Shown piece after piece: positions 10,270 through 21,294 of a stretch of 64,000 nucleotides of DNA. Each line of letters starts with the position of its first letter. Position 1 is the first letter of the stretch. A program made the translations under genes and the position numbers. The notes below the pieces were generated by a model. That model was not told where the DNA came from. It searched no databases and worked only from the letters and a program-made list of their open reading frames with translations. Source of the DNA: Phialophora verrucosa (Eukaryota; Ascomycota; Eurotiomycetes; Chaetothyriales; Herpotrichiellaceae); contig MSED01000003.1 of NCBI GenBank assembly GCA_002099365.1, positions 3,286,001-3,350,000 of the forward strand, in the 5' to 3' direction.

Positions 10270-11760
10270 TTACACTTTGTCCGCAATAGATTGACCAGTC
10301 TTTTCACCACCTGTCTTGAACACAATCTTATGGACTTTTCTGGCCTCAAAGTCCTTGTACGCTTGCGGCGCATCCTCGAGGGACATGGTCTTCCCACACA
10401 AGAAGGCTACTTTCTTCTGCTCCTTGACCAGCACTTTGAGCGCATCCTCGAAGATACTCCGCACGGGACACCTCCCAAACGCCATGGTGACGTTCTTGCC
10501 GTAGCACAACAATCCATTGAGGGGGAGCGGTTCCGTATGCACGCCGATGGACGAGATCTGGCCCCACGGACGAATCATATCGAAAGCCAACATGAATGCA
10601 TCGCTATGTCCGACGACTTCGAGCACGACGTCGGCGCCACGTCCCTCGGAAGCGGCTTTGATCTTCTCGACGGGGTTGTCGTTCAGGTTGATAGGGATGG
10701 CACCAATCTTCTCTGCTTCGGCGAGACGTTCAGGGACCGAATCGATCGCATAGACAGTCTTTACCATCGTTAGAGCGCAAGTGATGGCACAGATGCCGAC
10801 CGGGCCACACCCGATGACGACGGTGGTGAACTCGTCTCGGTCCCGCTGTGGAAGGTCCTTCAGGAAGCGGCTTGCAGCGAAGTAACCCGTCGGGAAGATG
10901 TCGGCCATCAGGACGAGCATTTCCTCGGGGATCCCTATTTGATGATTGTGAGTCTTCTTTGCAGCGTCCAGCACCGAACAAGCAGAAGGATAACTTACCA
11001 CTCGGGGTCTTCACCAGCGTGGTATTCGCCAACGGAACCCTGACGTACTCGGCTTGTCCACCGTCGATCGTGTTTGCCGGCACGGAGTTGCCGAACAGTT
11101 CACCCTTGGAACAACGACTGGCCTGGCCCCTGACACAGTAATAACACTCCTGACAGGCCGTGTAAAACGGCACGACGACCTTGTCGCCAATCTCAAAGTT
11201 GGTGACCGCGTCACCTTTCTCCTCGATTACGCCGACAAATTCGTGTCCACAGATGAAGTTCGGTGGGCACTTGAGGTGGCCACGGTAGAAGTGCAGATCG
11301 GAGCCCTATGGCCAGTGAGTCTAGTGTTGGGAGGAAGGGATGCTGTCAAACCCGCTGACGTGTAGTTTGCTTCAAATCAGGGATAATGGATCTCCCAAGT
11401 GTATGATATGAGAGCAAGAGGGATAGGAGGAGAGGTGCATGAAAGGGGAAACTTACGCAGAGGGCCGTGGATGTGACCTTCAAGACAGCATCGGTAGGCT
11501 TCTGAAGTTTTGGGTAGGGCCTGTCTTCAACGGCGACCTGTGTAGAGGATCAAGTAAGTTCAATGCCAACAATTAGGGCCATGCATGCATTTATCGCAAA
11601 TTCCTTCAACCCCTTAAAGGTCCTGGGAAGTTCAGATATCGAAAAAAAAACAAGGGCAAGGGCCGCGATGGGGCCCTGGACAACCAAGGACCACGACACG
11701 GCAGCAGCTGCATCAAGAAGTCCTCACCTCAAAGTTGCCCTTGAGCACAACAGCGCGCAT
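10270..11760 (-). CDS. Zinc-dependent medium-chain alcohol dehydrogenase
   Basis: Four exons, 11760-11728, 11537-11457, 11305-10999 and 10934-10270, join in frame to give 361 residues. The first exon is only 11 residues (MRAVVLKGNFE). All expected zinc ligands are present: Cys38 (ALCGSDLH), His59-Glu60 in CGHEFVG, and the structural zinc set Cys89, Cys92, Cys95, Cys103 (CQECYYC...C). The cofactor-binding loop is GCGPVG, followed by an acidic residue in YAIDSVPERL that favours NAD+. It should oxidise an alcohol, polyol or aldehyde adduct; the glutathione-dependent formaldehyde dehydrogenase signature is not evident, so I give no substrate. No targeting signal is seen. It is tandem with the thiolase gene at 12671-14104. 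Confidence 0.93.
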
Positions 11761-12670
11761 AGTTGAGGGAGGCATTTCGGCGCGGCGGCAATTGGTCTTG
11801 GACTATTCTTCCTTTTCACGACCGCTCTCTTCCAACAGATCTCTCGCTCGGATCTTTCCTTTTCCCTAGATTTAGGGGTGTGCGTGCAGACACCGTTCCG
11901 TTGCAGCGAGACCAACCGAGGCCGAGCTTGACAATTTGACAATCGTAGTGGATTGTTGCAGATGTATATAGCGTTATGTTAATGTTAATGTACGTGTACA
12001 GTACGTTGGCACGCGCCTCGGGACAGGAAATGCAGTTCACAAGGGAACGACAACCCATCTTTTTCGTGCCCTTTCTTCTTCTTATTCAGTTATCACACGG
12101 TCGGGGGAGCGGGGTTTCCCCCATTTCATTGCATTGCCCGTGTGGAGCGAGCGAGCCGGCGACCGCGTGATACGAGTGAGGGCAGTGTGCGAGTGATTGA
12201 AGCTGGCGTGAGTTTCGCCTTCCCCTCCCCTCCTCTCCTCCTCCTCTCGGGGTTCCTGCTTCGGCGCGCGGGCGGACACCACCCACTGAGAGACGCCGCA
12301 GCAGGGAGTTACGTAGGACGGTTTCGAGAGCCGAGGACCGGCTGCGAACATGCGGGGGTGAGGAAACGAGGCTGAGGATCCTTTTCTCCAAGGCGCGGCG
12401 AGGCGAGGCGAGGGCAAGCCGAGCGAGACTGGGTGGGCAGGAGGAAAGTCCTTGGACCGAGTACTCCAGGGAGAGGGCTAGGGATGAGTCTTCGAATGAA
12501 CGCTGTTCACTTGCCTACTGTCTAGGTGCGTGGGAATTTGATTTGGTTCTGCTTCCGTCTTTCTGCTTCATTCCTCATTCTTTCATTCTGTACGGCCAAT
12601 TTGTCCTAAATCCGACTATTTATTTACTACCTACATTCGGCGCATGTGACTTGAAGTGCATAAAACTAAC
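11761..12670. other. Intergenic, no gene seen
   Basis: About 900 bp that includes the promoter of the alcohol dehydrogenase and the 3' region of the thiolase. A CT-rich tract lies around 12210-12250. Opposing frames (12082-12417 on the minus, 12142-12375 on the plus strand) overlap and are low-complexity Arg/Ser/Pro, so I treat them as non-coding. Confidence 0.6.
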
Positions 12671-14104
12671 TTAAAATCGAGCTTGCACTTTGCTCTGCAC
12701 ATCCTGCACAGCCCAGTCCGAGAACTGTTTCTGCGACACGGTCCTCCGAACCTGCTCGGTGGTGAACCCTTTGGCCTCTGTGGCCGGGTTGTAGCCTAGG
12801 CCGTTGATCTTGCCGACCTGCTCGTCGGACACGGGGGTGGCGGCCTTGCCGTCGGCGCGCTTGTACACCGTGACGACGACGGCGCCACCGAGACCGAGGT
12901 TGTGCTGCAGGCAGTACTTGGTGTCTTTGACCAGGCGGTTGTTGGCCCAGCCGCGGAGGTGCCATGTTAGTTCGGCGCATTGGGCGAGGCCAGTCGCTCC
13001 TGATTGGATCTGTTAGCTTGGATGATATTTGGAGGGGAGGAGAATGTCAGTGGGCTTACCGAGAGGGTGCCCCTTGGAAATCAGGCCTCCCGAAGGGTTG
13101 ATCACGTATTTCCCACCGTATGTGATGTCGCCGTTGCGCACCAACTCGTGGGCTTTGCCCTTGGGGGAGAGACCCATGGCATCGATGACGCACATCTCAT
13201 TCGCGCTGAAGCAGTCATGGACCTCGACGACGCTGACGTCGTTGGGGGTGATGCCCGCCTCGTCCAACGCGCGTTTGGCGGCAAAGACGGACATTTGGAA
13301 GCCCACTAGATCCATGGCCGAGCGGCTGAACAAATCCGGTGAGTCGGTGGCGAGTTGTTGGCCTGCGATCAGCACGGCTTGGGACTTGAGGTGAGGTCTC
13401 TTGTCTAGGAATTCCTGCGAGACCACGACCACGGCGGCACCGCCATCGGATGTGGGACAGCATTGCAGTTTCGTCAGGGGGGCATGGATCATGGGCGACT
13501 TCATGATCTGCTCCAGGGTATAATCATCCTTAAACTGCGAGTATGGGTTCCTCTTGCTGTGTTCGTGGTTTATCCGCGCAATCTCTGCGAAATCCTCAGC
13601 CGTGGCGCCGTATTTCTCCATGTATTCACGACCGGCATTGCCGAACAGCTGAGCCGCTCCGGGAGCGTTTGTTATGCCTCGAGTCGCTTTCATCATGGCG
13701 TTAGTGGTGGAGGTAGGGTTCTCGCGGTCGTTGAAGTACGCCTGTAGACTGCCGGGGGACATCTTCTCAAACCCAACGACCAACACGCAGTCAGCCGCAC
13801 CGTAGGCAATGGCTTGTCTGGCCATGTTCAGGCCCGTCGAGCCCGTCGAGCAGTTGTTGTTCACGTTGTATATGGGGATCTGGGTCATGCCAAATTGATA
13901 GAAGACGCGCTGGCCGCAGGTGGAGTCGCCATAGCAGTAGCATGCAACGCCCTGGTCGACGTCGTCGTAGTTGATCTGTGCGTCGAGCATGGCCTTGATG
14001 CCCGCCTCGAAGCCGAGTTCATGGTAGTCGACTTTGCCTCTGGGCTTGATGAATTTGGTCATGCCCACGCCGAGGACGTAGGCCGGGGCTGGCTTGCGAG
14101 GCAT
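12671..14104 (-). CDS. SCP2-type (SCPx-like) thiolase without sterol-carrier domain
   Basis: Exon 1 (14104-13060) and exon 2 (12999-12671) join across a 60-nt intron (GTAAGC...AATCAG) to give 457 residues. The thiolase fold is complete: N-terminal nucleophile in [11 protein letters not shown] (Cys85), HDCFSANE near residue 315, and the glycine-rich [17 protein letters not shown] with the catalytic His at the splice junction (~346). This arrangement, with HDCF in place of the NEAF of classical thiolases, is typical of the SCP2/SCPx thiolase group that cleaves branched or sterol side-chain 3-ketoacyl-CoA. The protein stops after the thiolase and has no SCP2 domain. It ends VQARF; this resembles a weak type 1 peroxisomal signal, but import is uncertain. 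With the SKL oxidoreductase it hints at peroxisomal lipid breakdown. Confidence 0.93.
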
Positions 14105-15496
14105 GGTGGAGGAGGAATCTGGGGTAAACGGGGATTGCAGCTAGGAGGGATCGAGGTGGGTTGGCGGTGGCGCTTAGCGATATCGAGGCGTCTGGGAGAG
14201 AGAAAGAAAGACAGCGCCTGAAGTGGCACAACTGCGGTTTATGTTTTGTAAACAGAAGACTCGGGAGTAAGACCTGAGCCCACCAGCGATTGATATGCCT
14301 CGCTTTTCGGCTCAGCCATATGGACCTCGGTCTGTCCTTCGTGCCACTAAGCCAAAGCGGTGGAGGCGGGACTCGCTGCAGGCGGCCGGTGTGTCCACGG
14401 CCACCGGCCTCCCATCCCGGAGGGACAGTCACAAACTCGGTTGTGATTGTCCGTAGCCAGCATACCCATGCTTCTGGTTCGCCGTAGACCGTAGCGGATT
14501 TCTTAACCCTTCTCTGTCCTGTCCTCTGTACGAGTAGTCACCGCCAATTGATGATCAGACGATCTTCTTATTGAACTCTCCTGCATTGGAGGGGTAAAGG
14601 GTAGTGAAACAGACTGTCCCCAAGCATGCGAATCATGGACAAGCAGAGTCGCTCGCTAGCCATTGGGAGCCGTTGTTTCTCCAGGCGGTCGACGTCACTC
14701 TTGCAGTGCCGACCAGTTGCAATCCAGGCTCAGCTGAAAGCGGGGGGGTTGCGCAGGTGCGCCATGGACGCATCTGCCAATGAGCCTGTGGGCGACCACA
14801 TTCCACTCTCGATATCCTCTTTTGCCCAGTGCACATGCTGTCATTGTTGCTGAGTAGGATATCTGAGTATTGATTCCTGTCGGCCCTGGACCTCCCTCAC
14901 TGCTCTGCTGTCCTCCCTTCTTTGTCGTGGAGGTTATCTTGCTGTCGACGCCCATCAGTAGCACGACGACAAGCTCCGGTAGCCATTGCAAACCCGACCT
15001 CCGATTCATTCTCGTTGGCAGCGAGCTCAACATTTTTGGGCAGCCCCTCCAAAATTACACTTTCACTCATTCTAGGCTACATATAGCCTTCGATCACCTC
15101 ACAAAGGGAGAAACTGTGCTCCAGCAGATAGCTCAACAAAGAGCTACCTCCGCTCGTCTGCCACAGCACCCTTCTCGCTTCTGAACGTTCTGGTGCCGTT
15201 TCCGGGAAGTGGTCTTGTGCTCAGACAGGAATCGTGTTGCGGAACTCTTGGGAGAGGGAGAAAGAGGTTGAATATACCGGTCTCTGTGATGGAGTGTGGA
15301 ACGCAGAGGGATCTTCTCGGTCGACTAGATTGAGAGATCTATCTTGCGTTCCATCGGGTTCCGCAGCCCATTGAGCAGACGTGTGAACGACTCGGACATT
15401 GGAGGTTACCAGTGTGCACGTTGACAAGGAAGTGTACAACGACGCCGATTTTTCTGCCCGACTCTTGGTCTGTAAACGACCACCATCGCCGGGGCG
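14105..15496. other. Divergent promoter region, no gene seen
   Basis: About 1.4 kb between the divergent thiolase and mitochondrial-carrier genes. Open frames are short and conflicting on the two strands. A CT-rich stretch precedes the carrier start. Confidence 0.6.
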
Positions 15497-16932
15497 ATGA
15501 ATCATGCCAGCAAAACTTCCAGCGACACCTCACCTTTGGATCATGATCCAACTTCTAAACTCCCTTCCAAGTCATCACAACCACCCTTAACGATGGCTTC
15601 CCGTTCGAAGGTCGATACCGGCTGGTCCTCTACCGATACTCGAATCTACTACACGAAGAAATACCGACAAGTTCTTTCGTCAGGTCCTGCGTGTGCCCTG
15701 GCTGTTATTGCGGGGGTGAGGTGGCCGACACAAACTTCCAAAGCTGAACCGCTGACTCCCGTTCTAGGCTCCTCTCGAAAATATCAAGACCCGAATGCAA
15801 TCGTCAGTAGTGCACACAGTCTATTCCGTGGTACAAGCACTGACTACTTCAGGCGTGATTTCGTCAATGCCTGGGATTGCACCAAATTCACCTATCGTAC
15901 TGAAGGCATCCGTGGCTTCTGGGCAGGTAGGAGACGACTCGAGCCCATGCCTGTTCACCATAACTGACCGTGGACTAGGAACATTCAATCCGCTAATCTC
16001 CATTACCATGTCTCGCGCCCTCGGATTCTCCATCTACCGCAAGGCCAAATACACCTTTGACGGCTGGATCGAAGCTGCTACTGGCCGCTCTCCTCTGCAA
16101 CACGTCAATAAGCCAGGCACTTATCCAGACATCTACACCATGACCTGCTTTACTGGAGCCGGCATGGTCTCGGGTGCTGTGTGCGCCGTGACTCTGAGTA
16201 CGTCTGAAGGATTGAAAACAGGGAGAAATAAGCGCTGACTTTTCAACAGCGCCTGTCGAGCTGATCAAGAACGCCACGCAAACCTCCGTCCTCATGGCCT
16301 CAGCCCAAGCCGACCACACCAATCCCACAGCTACTACAGGTGGTCAGAAGAATTCCGCCCGCGTCAGTTCCTGGCAATCCATGAGACGCATTGTTGCTCG
16401 ACAAGGGCCTCTTGGTCTCTGGACTGGTTTCCGTCTGCACGTGATTCGCGACACAATCGGCTCGGGAATCTACTTTGGTATCTACGAGACCACAAAGCAA
16501 TCCCTGAACTCGTACTACGGAGCAGAAACGGCCAATTCCGCAGGAGCTATCGCCGTGGCGGGGGCCCTTTGTGGCATCGGCGCTTGGGTCATGACCTACC
16601 CTCTGGACACGATGAAGACTCGCGCGCAGAACAATCTCGTCGGCAATAGCTCGGCGCCCAAGGCCACGCTGTCGTCCGCGCTCGAGTCCGCCGCCAAGAC
16701 CGCGGCCTCAGCAGCGGCCTCGGGCAGTAAGTGGAAAGGCGTGGAAATGATCATCATCCGCAGCACACTGCAGAACATGATCCAGATGTCCTTCTTCGAG
16801 CAGGCCAAGGTGTGGATTGACAAGCTGGAGTTTTCGGACGGAAGCCGCACGTTGCCCGAGGTGGAGCGCCACTTCGGGAGGGACAGCAAGATCAAGCGCC
16901 AGGAGAGTGTTGGCAGAAATGATAAGTTGTAG
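15497..16932 (+). CDS. Mitochondrial carrier family transporter
   Basis: Five exons (15497-15715, 15768-15802, 15853-15926, 15979-16197, 16250-16932) join in frame; exon 2 is only 35 nt and carries the first signature. Two in-frame starts exist: 15497 (409 residues) and 15593 (MASRSKVDTG, 377 residues); the shorter form is nearer family length. Three carrier signatures PxDxxK/R are visible as PLENIKTR, PVELIKNA and PLDTMKTR, one per repeat, with the usual glycine-aromatic segments (EGIRGFWAG, QGPLGLWTGF). The protein therefore belongs to the inner-membrane SLC25 family of six-helix exchangers. The second signature is atypical (Asn for Arg/Lys at the last position). The transported metabolite is not clear. 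An Ala/Ser-rich loop precedes the final helix. Confidence 0.92.
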
Positions 16933-17402
16933 CGACGCCTCGTGACAGTGGATAGGAGGTGCTTTCTGCGGTGAAATAGGGAGGGAACATGCCATGCACA
17001 TCGCGCTTTGTTGAGCAGTATGTCAACATAACCGAGCTGAATGAGCTGATTAGGAAGTGCAATGCAATACAAGGAATCTCAAACAGACGTGCAACGTGTC
17101 TCATCGACGCCTAATTAGCGTCGACCTGATGAAATCGACGTCAACCTGCAGTCCGATTGTAGCTACCCGTCCAGTCTGATTTACGGGCCTACAGTATCCA
17201 GCCAGTCCGCCTTGTTCAACGGCCTGTTTTTGCTGTCGTCCTCTGGTAGTATCACTGGGTATCAAGGGAATGGTTAAAAGGGCGGCCTTTGTCCCGGACA
17301 CGGCTCGCCGTGACTGACGCTGATACCGACACTGATATTGATAGTGACGTGCGCCCATCCATACACTTGATGCCAACGCCTCCTCGAATCGCATCACATC
17401 TA

Positions 17403-17500
17403 TTACCCAGGGTATCTTCCGTGTTCCAATCCATTCGTTACCCAGGCCATCTTCCGTGTCCTGTGCGCCCATTACCCAGGGTATCTTCCGTTCCAAACAC
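17403..17500. repeat. Imperfect ~35-bp tandem repeat, 3 copies
   Basis: The block TTACCCAGGGTATCTTCCGT recurs with small changes at 17403, 17438 and 17472, spaced 35 and 34 bp apart. It lies downstream of the HET gene stop codon. Confidence 0.75.
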
Positions 17501-17592
17501 ACCGCAAACACGTGGAAGCCATGTTGAACAGCGTCCAATCCAAGCACATAGGTCACAAGTGAAGTCAGGACAGAAACGCCGTGCTCACGGAA

Positions 17593-17686
17593 CAAGGAAA
17601 CAGAAGAACAGAACGCCGGCCCACCAAACAAGGAAACAGAAGGACAGAACGCCGGTCCACCAAACAAGGAAATAGAAGGACAGAAG
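17593..17686. repeat. 36-bp tandem repeat, 2.6 copies
   Basis: Copies start at 17593, 17629 and 17665 with the core CAAGGAAACAGAAGGACAGA; the third is truncated. The array is 50-140 bp beyond the HET stop codon, so it is probably in the 3' UTR. Confidence 0.8.
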
Positions 17687-17734
17687 CGACGCCTGCTAAC
17701 TCCCTCTGAAGAACTGCTGACCACGGTTCGCATC

Positions 17735-19966
17735 TCAGGTGATGATCCACTTCTGCAGCTCACTGGTCCTCGTTTGAGATCTCGCACTGACGCTCCTTCT
17801 CTCGTCCTGGAGCGGACCAGCAGGGCCACGGCCGGTGTTTGCACCCCACCTAGTCGTCTCGGACGGGTCGCTCCTATAGTCATCAGCGTCACCCTCGGAT
17901 GAAGAAGACCCTTGTCGCCAGATTGGCGTTTCATCCGCGGACTGACGCTTTCCCGCGTACCGGATGTGCACTTGGGTGAGGAAGTCGGCGTGAAAGGTCT
18001 GGTTGATCTTTTTCACCGGCCGGAGCACAACCCCCTCGTGATCACACGAAGGGTTGATCACCAAGACAAGTGTGTCGCCGGCGTCGCGCGCCTGTTTGAT
18101 CTCAGACCAGCTGTGCCATGATGGGACCTGGCGGTGGAAGCCCCAGCCCACCGGCTCGAGGGACAACCTGTCCGGCCGGATCCAGATTCGGTTGAAGTCA
18201 AGCGTAGTTTCGTAGGGATTAAACTCGAAGAATATCCCCGATAAGCGGACGTGAAGGCCAGTGGAGTCGCAGAGACCGAAATGGCTGGTCGTTTTGCTGA
18301 GTGTCTGCAATTTTCTCGGGTCTTCCCCGGCAATGAACGAGGTGAGCGCCCAGCGGAATGGTGTCTTGGAGATGCGGTGGCCGTTGCAAAATAGGATCGA
18401 CGCAGGGACGGTCTTCAGTGTCTTGTAGAATGCGATGGCACGGTCTTCGTATGCCTCTGCCTCGAGGATGGCTCCGGTGGGCAGGCCCAGAATAGATGCC
18501 ATGCACATGAGCTCATCGCCCCTTTTTGACGTATTTCGATACTCCAAGGCTCTGGCGAGCTGGGCAAACCGGGCTCCGACGCTGTTGTGTTTCGGTGACC
18601 ACGTACGCCAATCGGGGACCAAGTGGAAAGTGAGATGACGCTCCAGACCCAGGACGGCGCTGTGAGAATAGGGACATTGAGTGGAGCGAAGCTCTTGCAA
18701 AAGCGTATGCAGGGTAACGAAGCCATCAGAGAACCTGAAATAGAGTTTGTCCATATGGCCGTTTGCGCAACCCAGGATGGCTTCCTCCAGAGTCCATAGA
18801 CGCCGGACCCAGTCGCTAGACAGGATCCTGATTGCTTGCACGAAAGGACTGACTTTGCAAGAAGACTGTAAGAGCCTACAGAGGTCTGTTAGCATATATT
18901 CTGGTATCGTGACAGCGGTCCTTGCGAATTCGAACACGGTGGCCTACACCAGAGAGTCGACGTACTTAGCATCGAGGACGACTATTTTCTCTGCTTGTTT
19001 AAATGTCTTTGCAATTCGAGACATCGCCCTGGATTTGGAAGCACGTTCCGGGATGCAAAAAGCGTCCATCCATACTTGATGGGCTGCTGATCCGTTGGGT
19101 AGCTCGTTGAGAAATCCGCGAAGTCGTTCAAGCTGGCATGAAGGCATAGCATTCTCGCCCGGACTGTAAGAGAAAGAGTGTGACCAGACATGACTTATCG
19201 CAATGAAACTCCCCTGGCGCGTGACGTCGAGCTTCACTGGAAACACACCAGAGGCTGGAAGCACAATCCGTGGTATCCAGCCCGGGTCGTCAAAGATGGC
19301 TTGGTCCATCTTGGCCTCATCAGCGCCGATAGACTTGCACTTCCAGGGGCAGTCCGGGTACAGATGCCGGGCAGTATGTGTGGATGGATTGACCTGTAGG
19401 GCCTGGCATTTGGTGCGTGTGCACATTGAATGATTTCTCTCCATGGGATTTTGAGTGGTTGGCGGGCAAAGTAGCATCGCCAAATGAAGGCCAGGAACGT
19501 GCAATGCATGCCTGATCAGGGAAACCGTTGATCGGCACCAGCCGTCTTTAATCATCAGGCTGCTAATGCCGTCGTTGACCGCACGGAGCCTGTAAATCTC
19601 ATCATGCATGCCGGCTAGAGGCACCCTGTGAGAACTGCCCATGAAGAGTCGGACGTCGAATCTCCAAGGCTCAGTGTTCGAGGTAATCTTCAACTCCTTC
19701 GAGTGCGTAGTTCTTGCCCGCTTCCGAGCTCTGTTTTTTGTAGGCTGGTAGTCGACATAATTGCGTGGAAGCTGATGAAGGATGTCCAGATGCTCCATTC
19801 TCTCCGGAAGGCTCAAGGGCTCCAAATGCCTTTGCAGCTGTTTCAATTCTTCATCTTCCCAATTCGTTTTATGCTGCAAGTTTCTGACTTTGGCGGCATA
19901 ACTAGCATCGTTGTATATCATGCGCCTGCCCAGGGACTCCTGGTAAGACCACGGTGTTGGTGCCAT
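17735..19966 (-). CDS. HET-domain protein (heterokaryon incompatibility type)
   Basis: Exon 1 (19966-18966) and exon 2 (18875-17735) join across a 90-nt intron (18876-18965; GTACGT donor, branch GCTAAC, TGTAG acceptor) to give 713 residues. The intron length is a multiple of three and it contains an in-frame TAG, so unspliced reading shows a premature stop. The HET domain (~residues 250-375) has its three blocks: FIAISHVWSH, VWMDAFCIPE, and AKTFKQAEKIVVLDAK followed by DWVRRLWTLEEAILG. HET domains trigger non-self recognition and cell death when fungal strains fuse. A cysteine-rich segment (~residues 170-220) precedes the domain, and the C-terminal ~90 residues are basic and disordered. No partner domain (NACHT, ankyrin, WD40) is visible. 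The partner allele and specificity are unknown. Confidence 0.9.
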
Positions 19967-21294
19967 GGCAGGGCGTCGGATATGTCCTGATCAGACAGTG
20001 TCGGACATTGTTCATGTGCAGTCTCCAAGGAGCGGTGGCAGCCGAAGCTGATGTCTGAAGGACTTGTAAAATGCTTCGATGGACAGAGACGAATATCTCC
20101 GTCATAAAAGGATCCCAATCTCACTGGAAGCAAGCTGTTAAGGACTTTCTCGAGGCCACTAAGTACCTCCTCAAGGCCAAAGGGTTGTGGATGTTTTGGC
20201 GATCAACACACAGCCTCGAGCTCCGGCAGGCTTGAGACTCACATCGCCTTTTCATTCCGCTGGGGTGTGTGTTCAAAGCTGGCCCCAGGCCATGGTTGCT
20301 TCTGGGAGTTTTGCAAGTGCTTGCTCGGAACTTAAAGAGTACGTGTGATGCGTAGAACATGGTCAAGGCTCAAGGACGATAGAGTGTCGAGCATTGAACG
20401 TCAGTGACTCACCTGCTTCCCGTGTTCGATGCAGCTCCCTCATCCGGCAACGCACTGCCTCACCACTATCGGCGCCTTTGCAGGGCATGAGTTGATTCGT
20501 GGTTGGCAGCCAAGCGCCAGACTAAATCTTCAGCCTCAGAAGAAACAGCCAACAAGGCTCACAGAGATGGTCGCTTCCAGGCAACCTGGCGACAGGGTTT
20601 GTGGCTGTGCCGGGCGTTGACCCTTGTGGCGGCCAGCCAGGATTGCGACCCGTAGTCTGATTGTCAAGAGATGGAATCCGCAAAGGAAAAGACAGTCGGT
20701 GATGAAGCGAACACCGTGGGTTGCTCAGTAATTCCCTGCGAAGGAATATATCAGATCGGGCTCATCGCCCGGTAAGGAAGTCTACAGTGTCTGGCCGTGC
20801 GGAAGCATAGCTGGAAACGGATTCTTATGTTCGCGGATGCAGGACCCAGGAGGACCCCAATGCATAGATGATTAATGCAAGAGTTGCCCGGCTGCAATTG
20901 CCTGCCATTGACCGACTTGACATTGAGTTTTTTTCGGAGAAGTCGCAAAAATTCCAGCCGGACGGCACTTGGGCCGATCGTCAGGCACCGCAAGCTTGTG
21001 GCAGCAACGCATCTCCACCGAGCAGAGCAACTGATGACGGAAAACACGGTCGATTCGGTCGGCGCTGTCTATGACTTCAGTTCATGACGTTACAAATCAG
21101 CGACGCGACAAGAAAATTTCAGCCCGGTGACATTCAACATCGCCAGATCTACTCGTACATGGGTTATGTATTGTGTATAAATTAATTGTCCTGCGCAGAC
21201 ACGAAGAATCGAAAGTCGCCCGGATCAGACCTCGGCTAACAAATCACTCCTGAATCAATTGAGCATTGACCCCTTGAGATTTACAACACTCGCA
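19967..21294. other. Divergent promoter region, no gene seen
   Basis: About 1.3 kb between the divergent HET and Old Yellow Enzyme genes. Only short conflicting frames are present. An AT-rich stretch (21160-21200) precedes the reductase start. Confidence 0.6.

Larger units (their letters stand above)
16933..17734. other. Intergenic with minisatellite-like repeats
   Basis: About 800 bp between the convergent carrier and HET genes. It holds two short tandem repeats listed separately. A 277-codon minus-strand frame (17101-17934) is open partly because the 36-bp repeat unit is a multiple of three; I do not regard it as a gene. Confidence 0.6.

Noticed and set aside
17101..17934. 277-codon minus-strand frame behind and overlapping the HET gene
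   Set aside because: It overlaps the HET 3' end in another frame and stays open because the 36-bp repeat is a multiple of three; no family features.
18944..18946. TAG splitting the HET gene, first read as a disabling mutation
   Set aside because: A 90-nt intron with donor, branch and acceptor removes it in frame.
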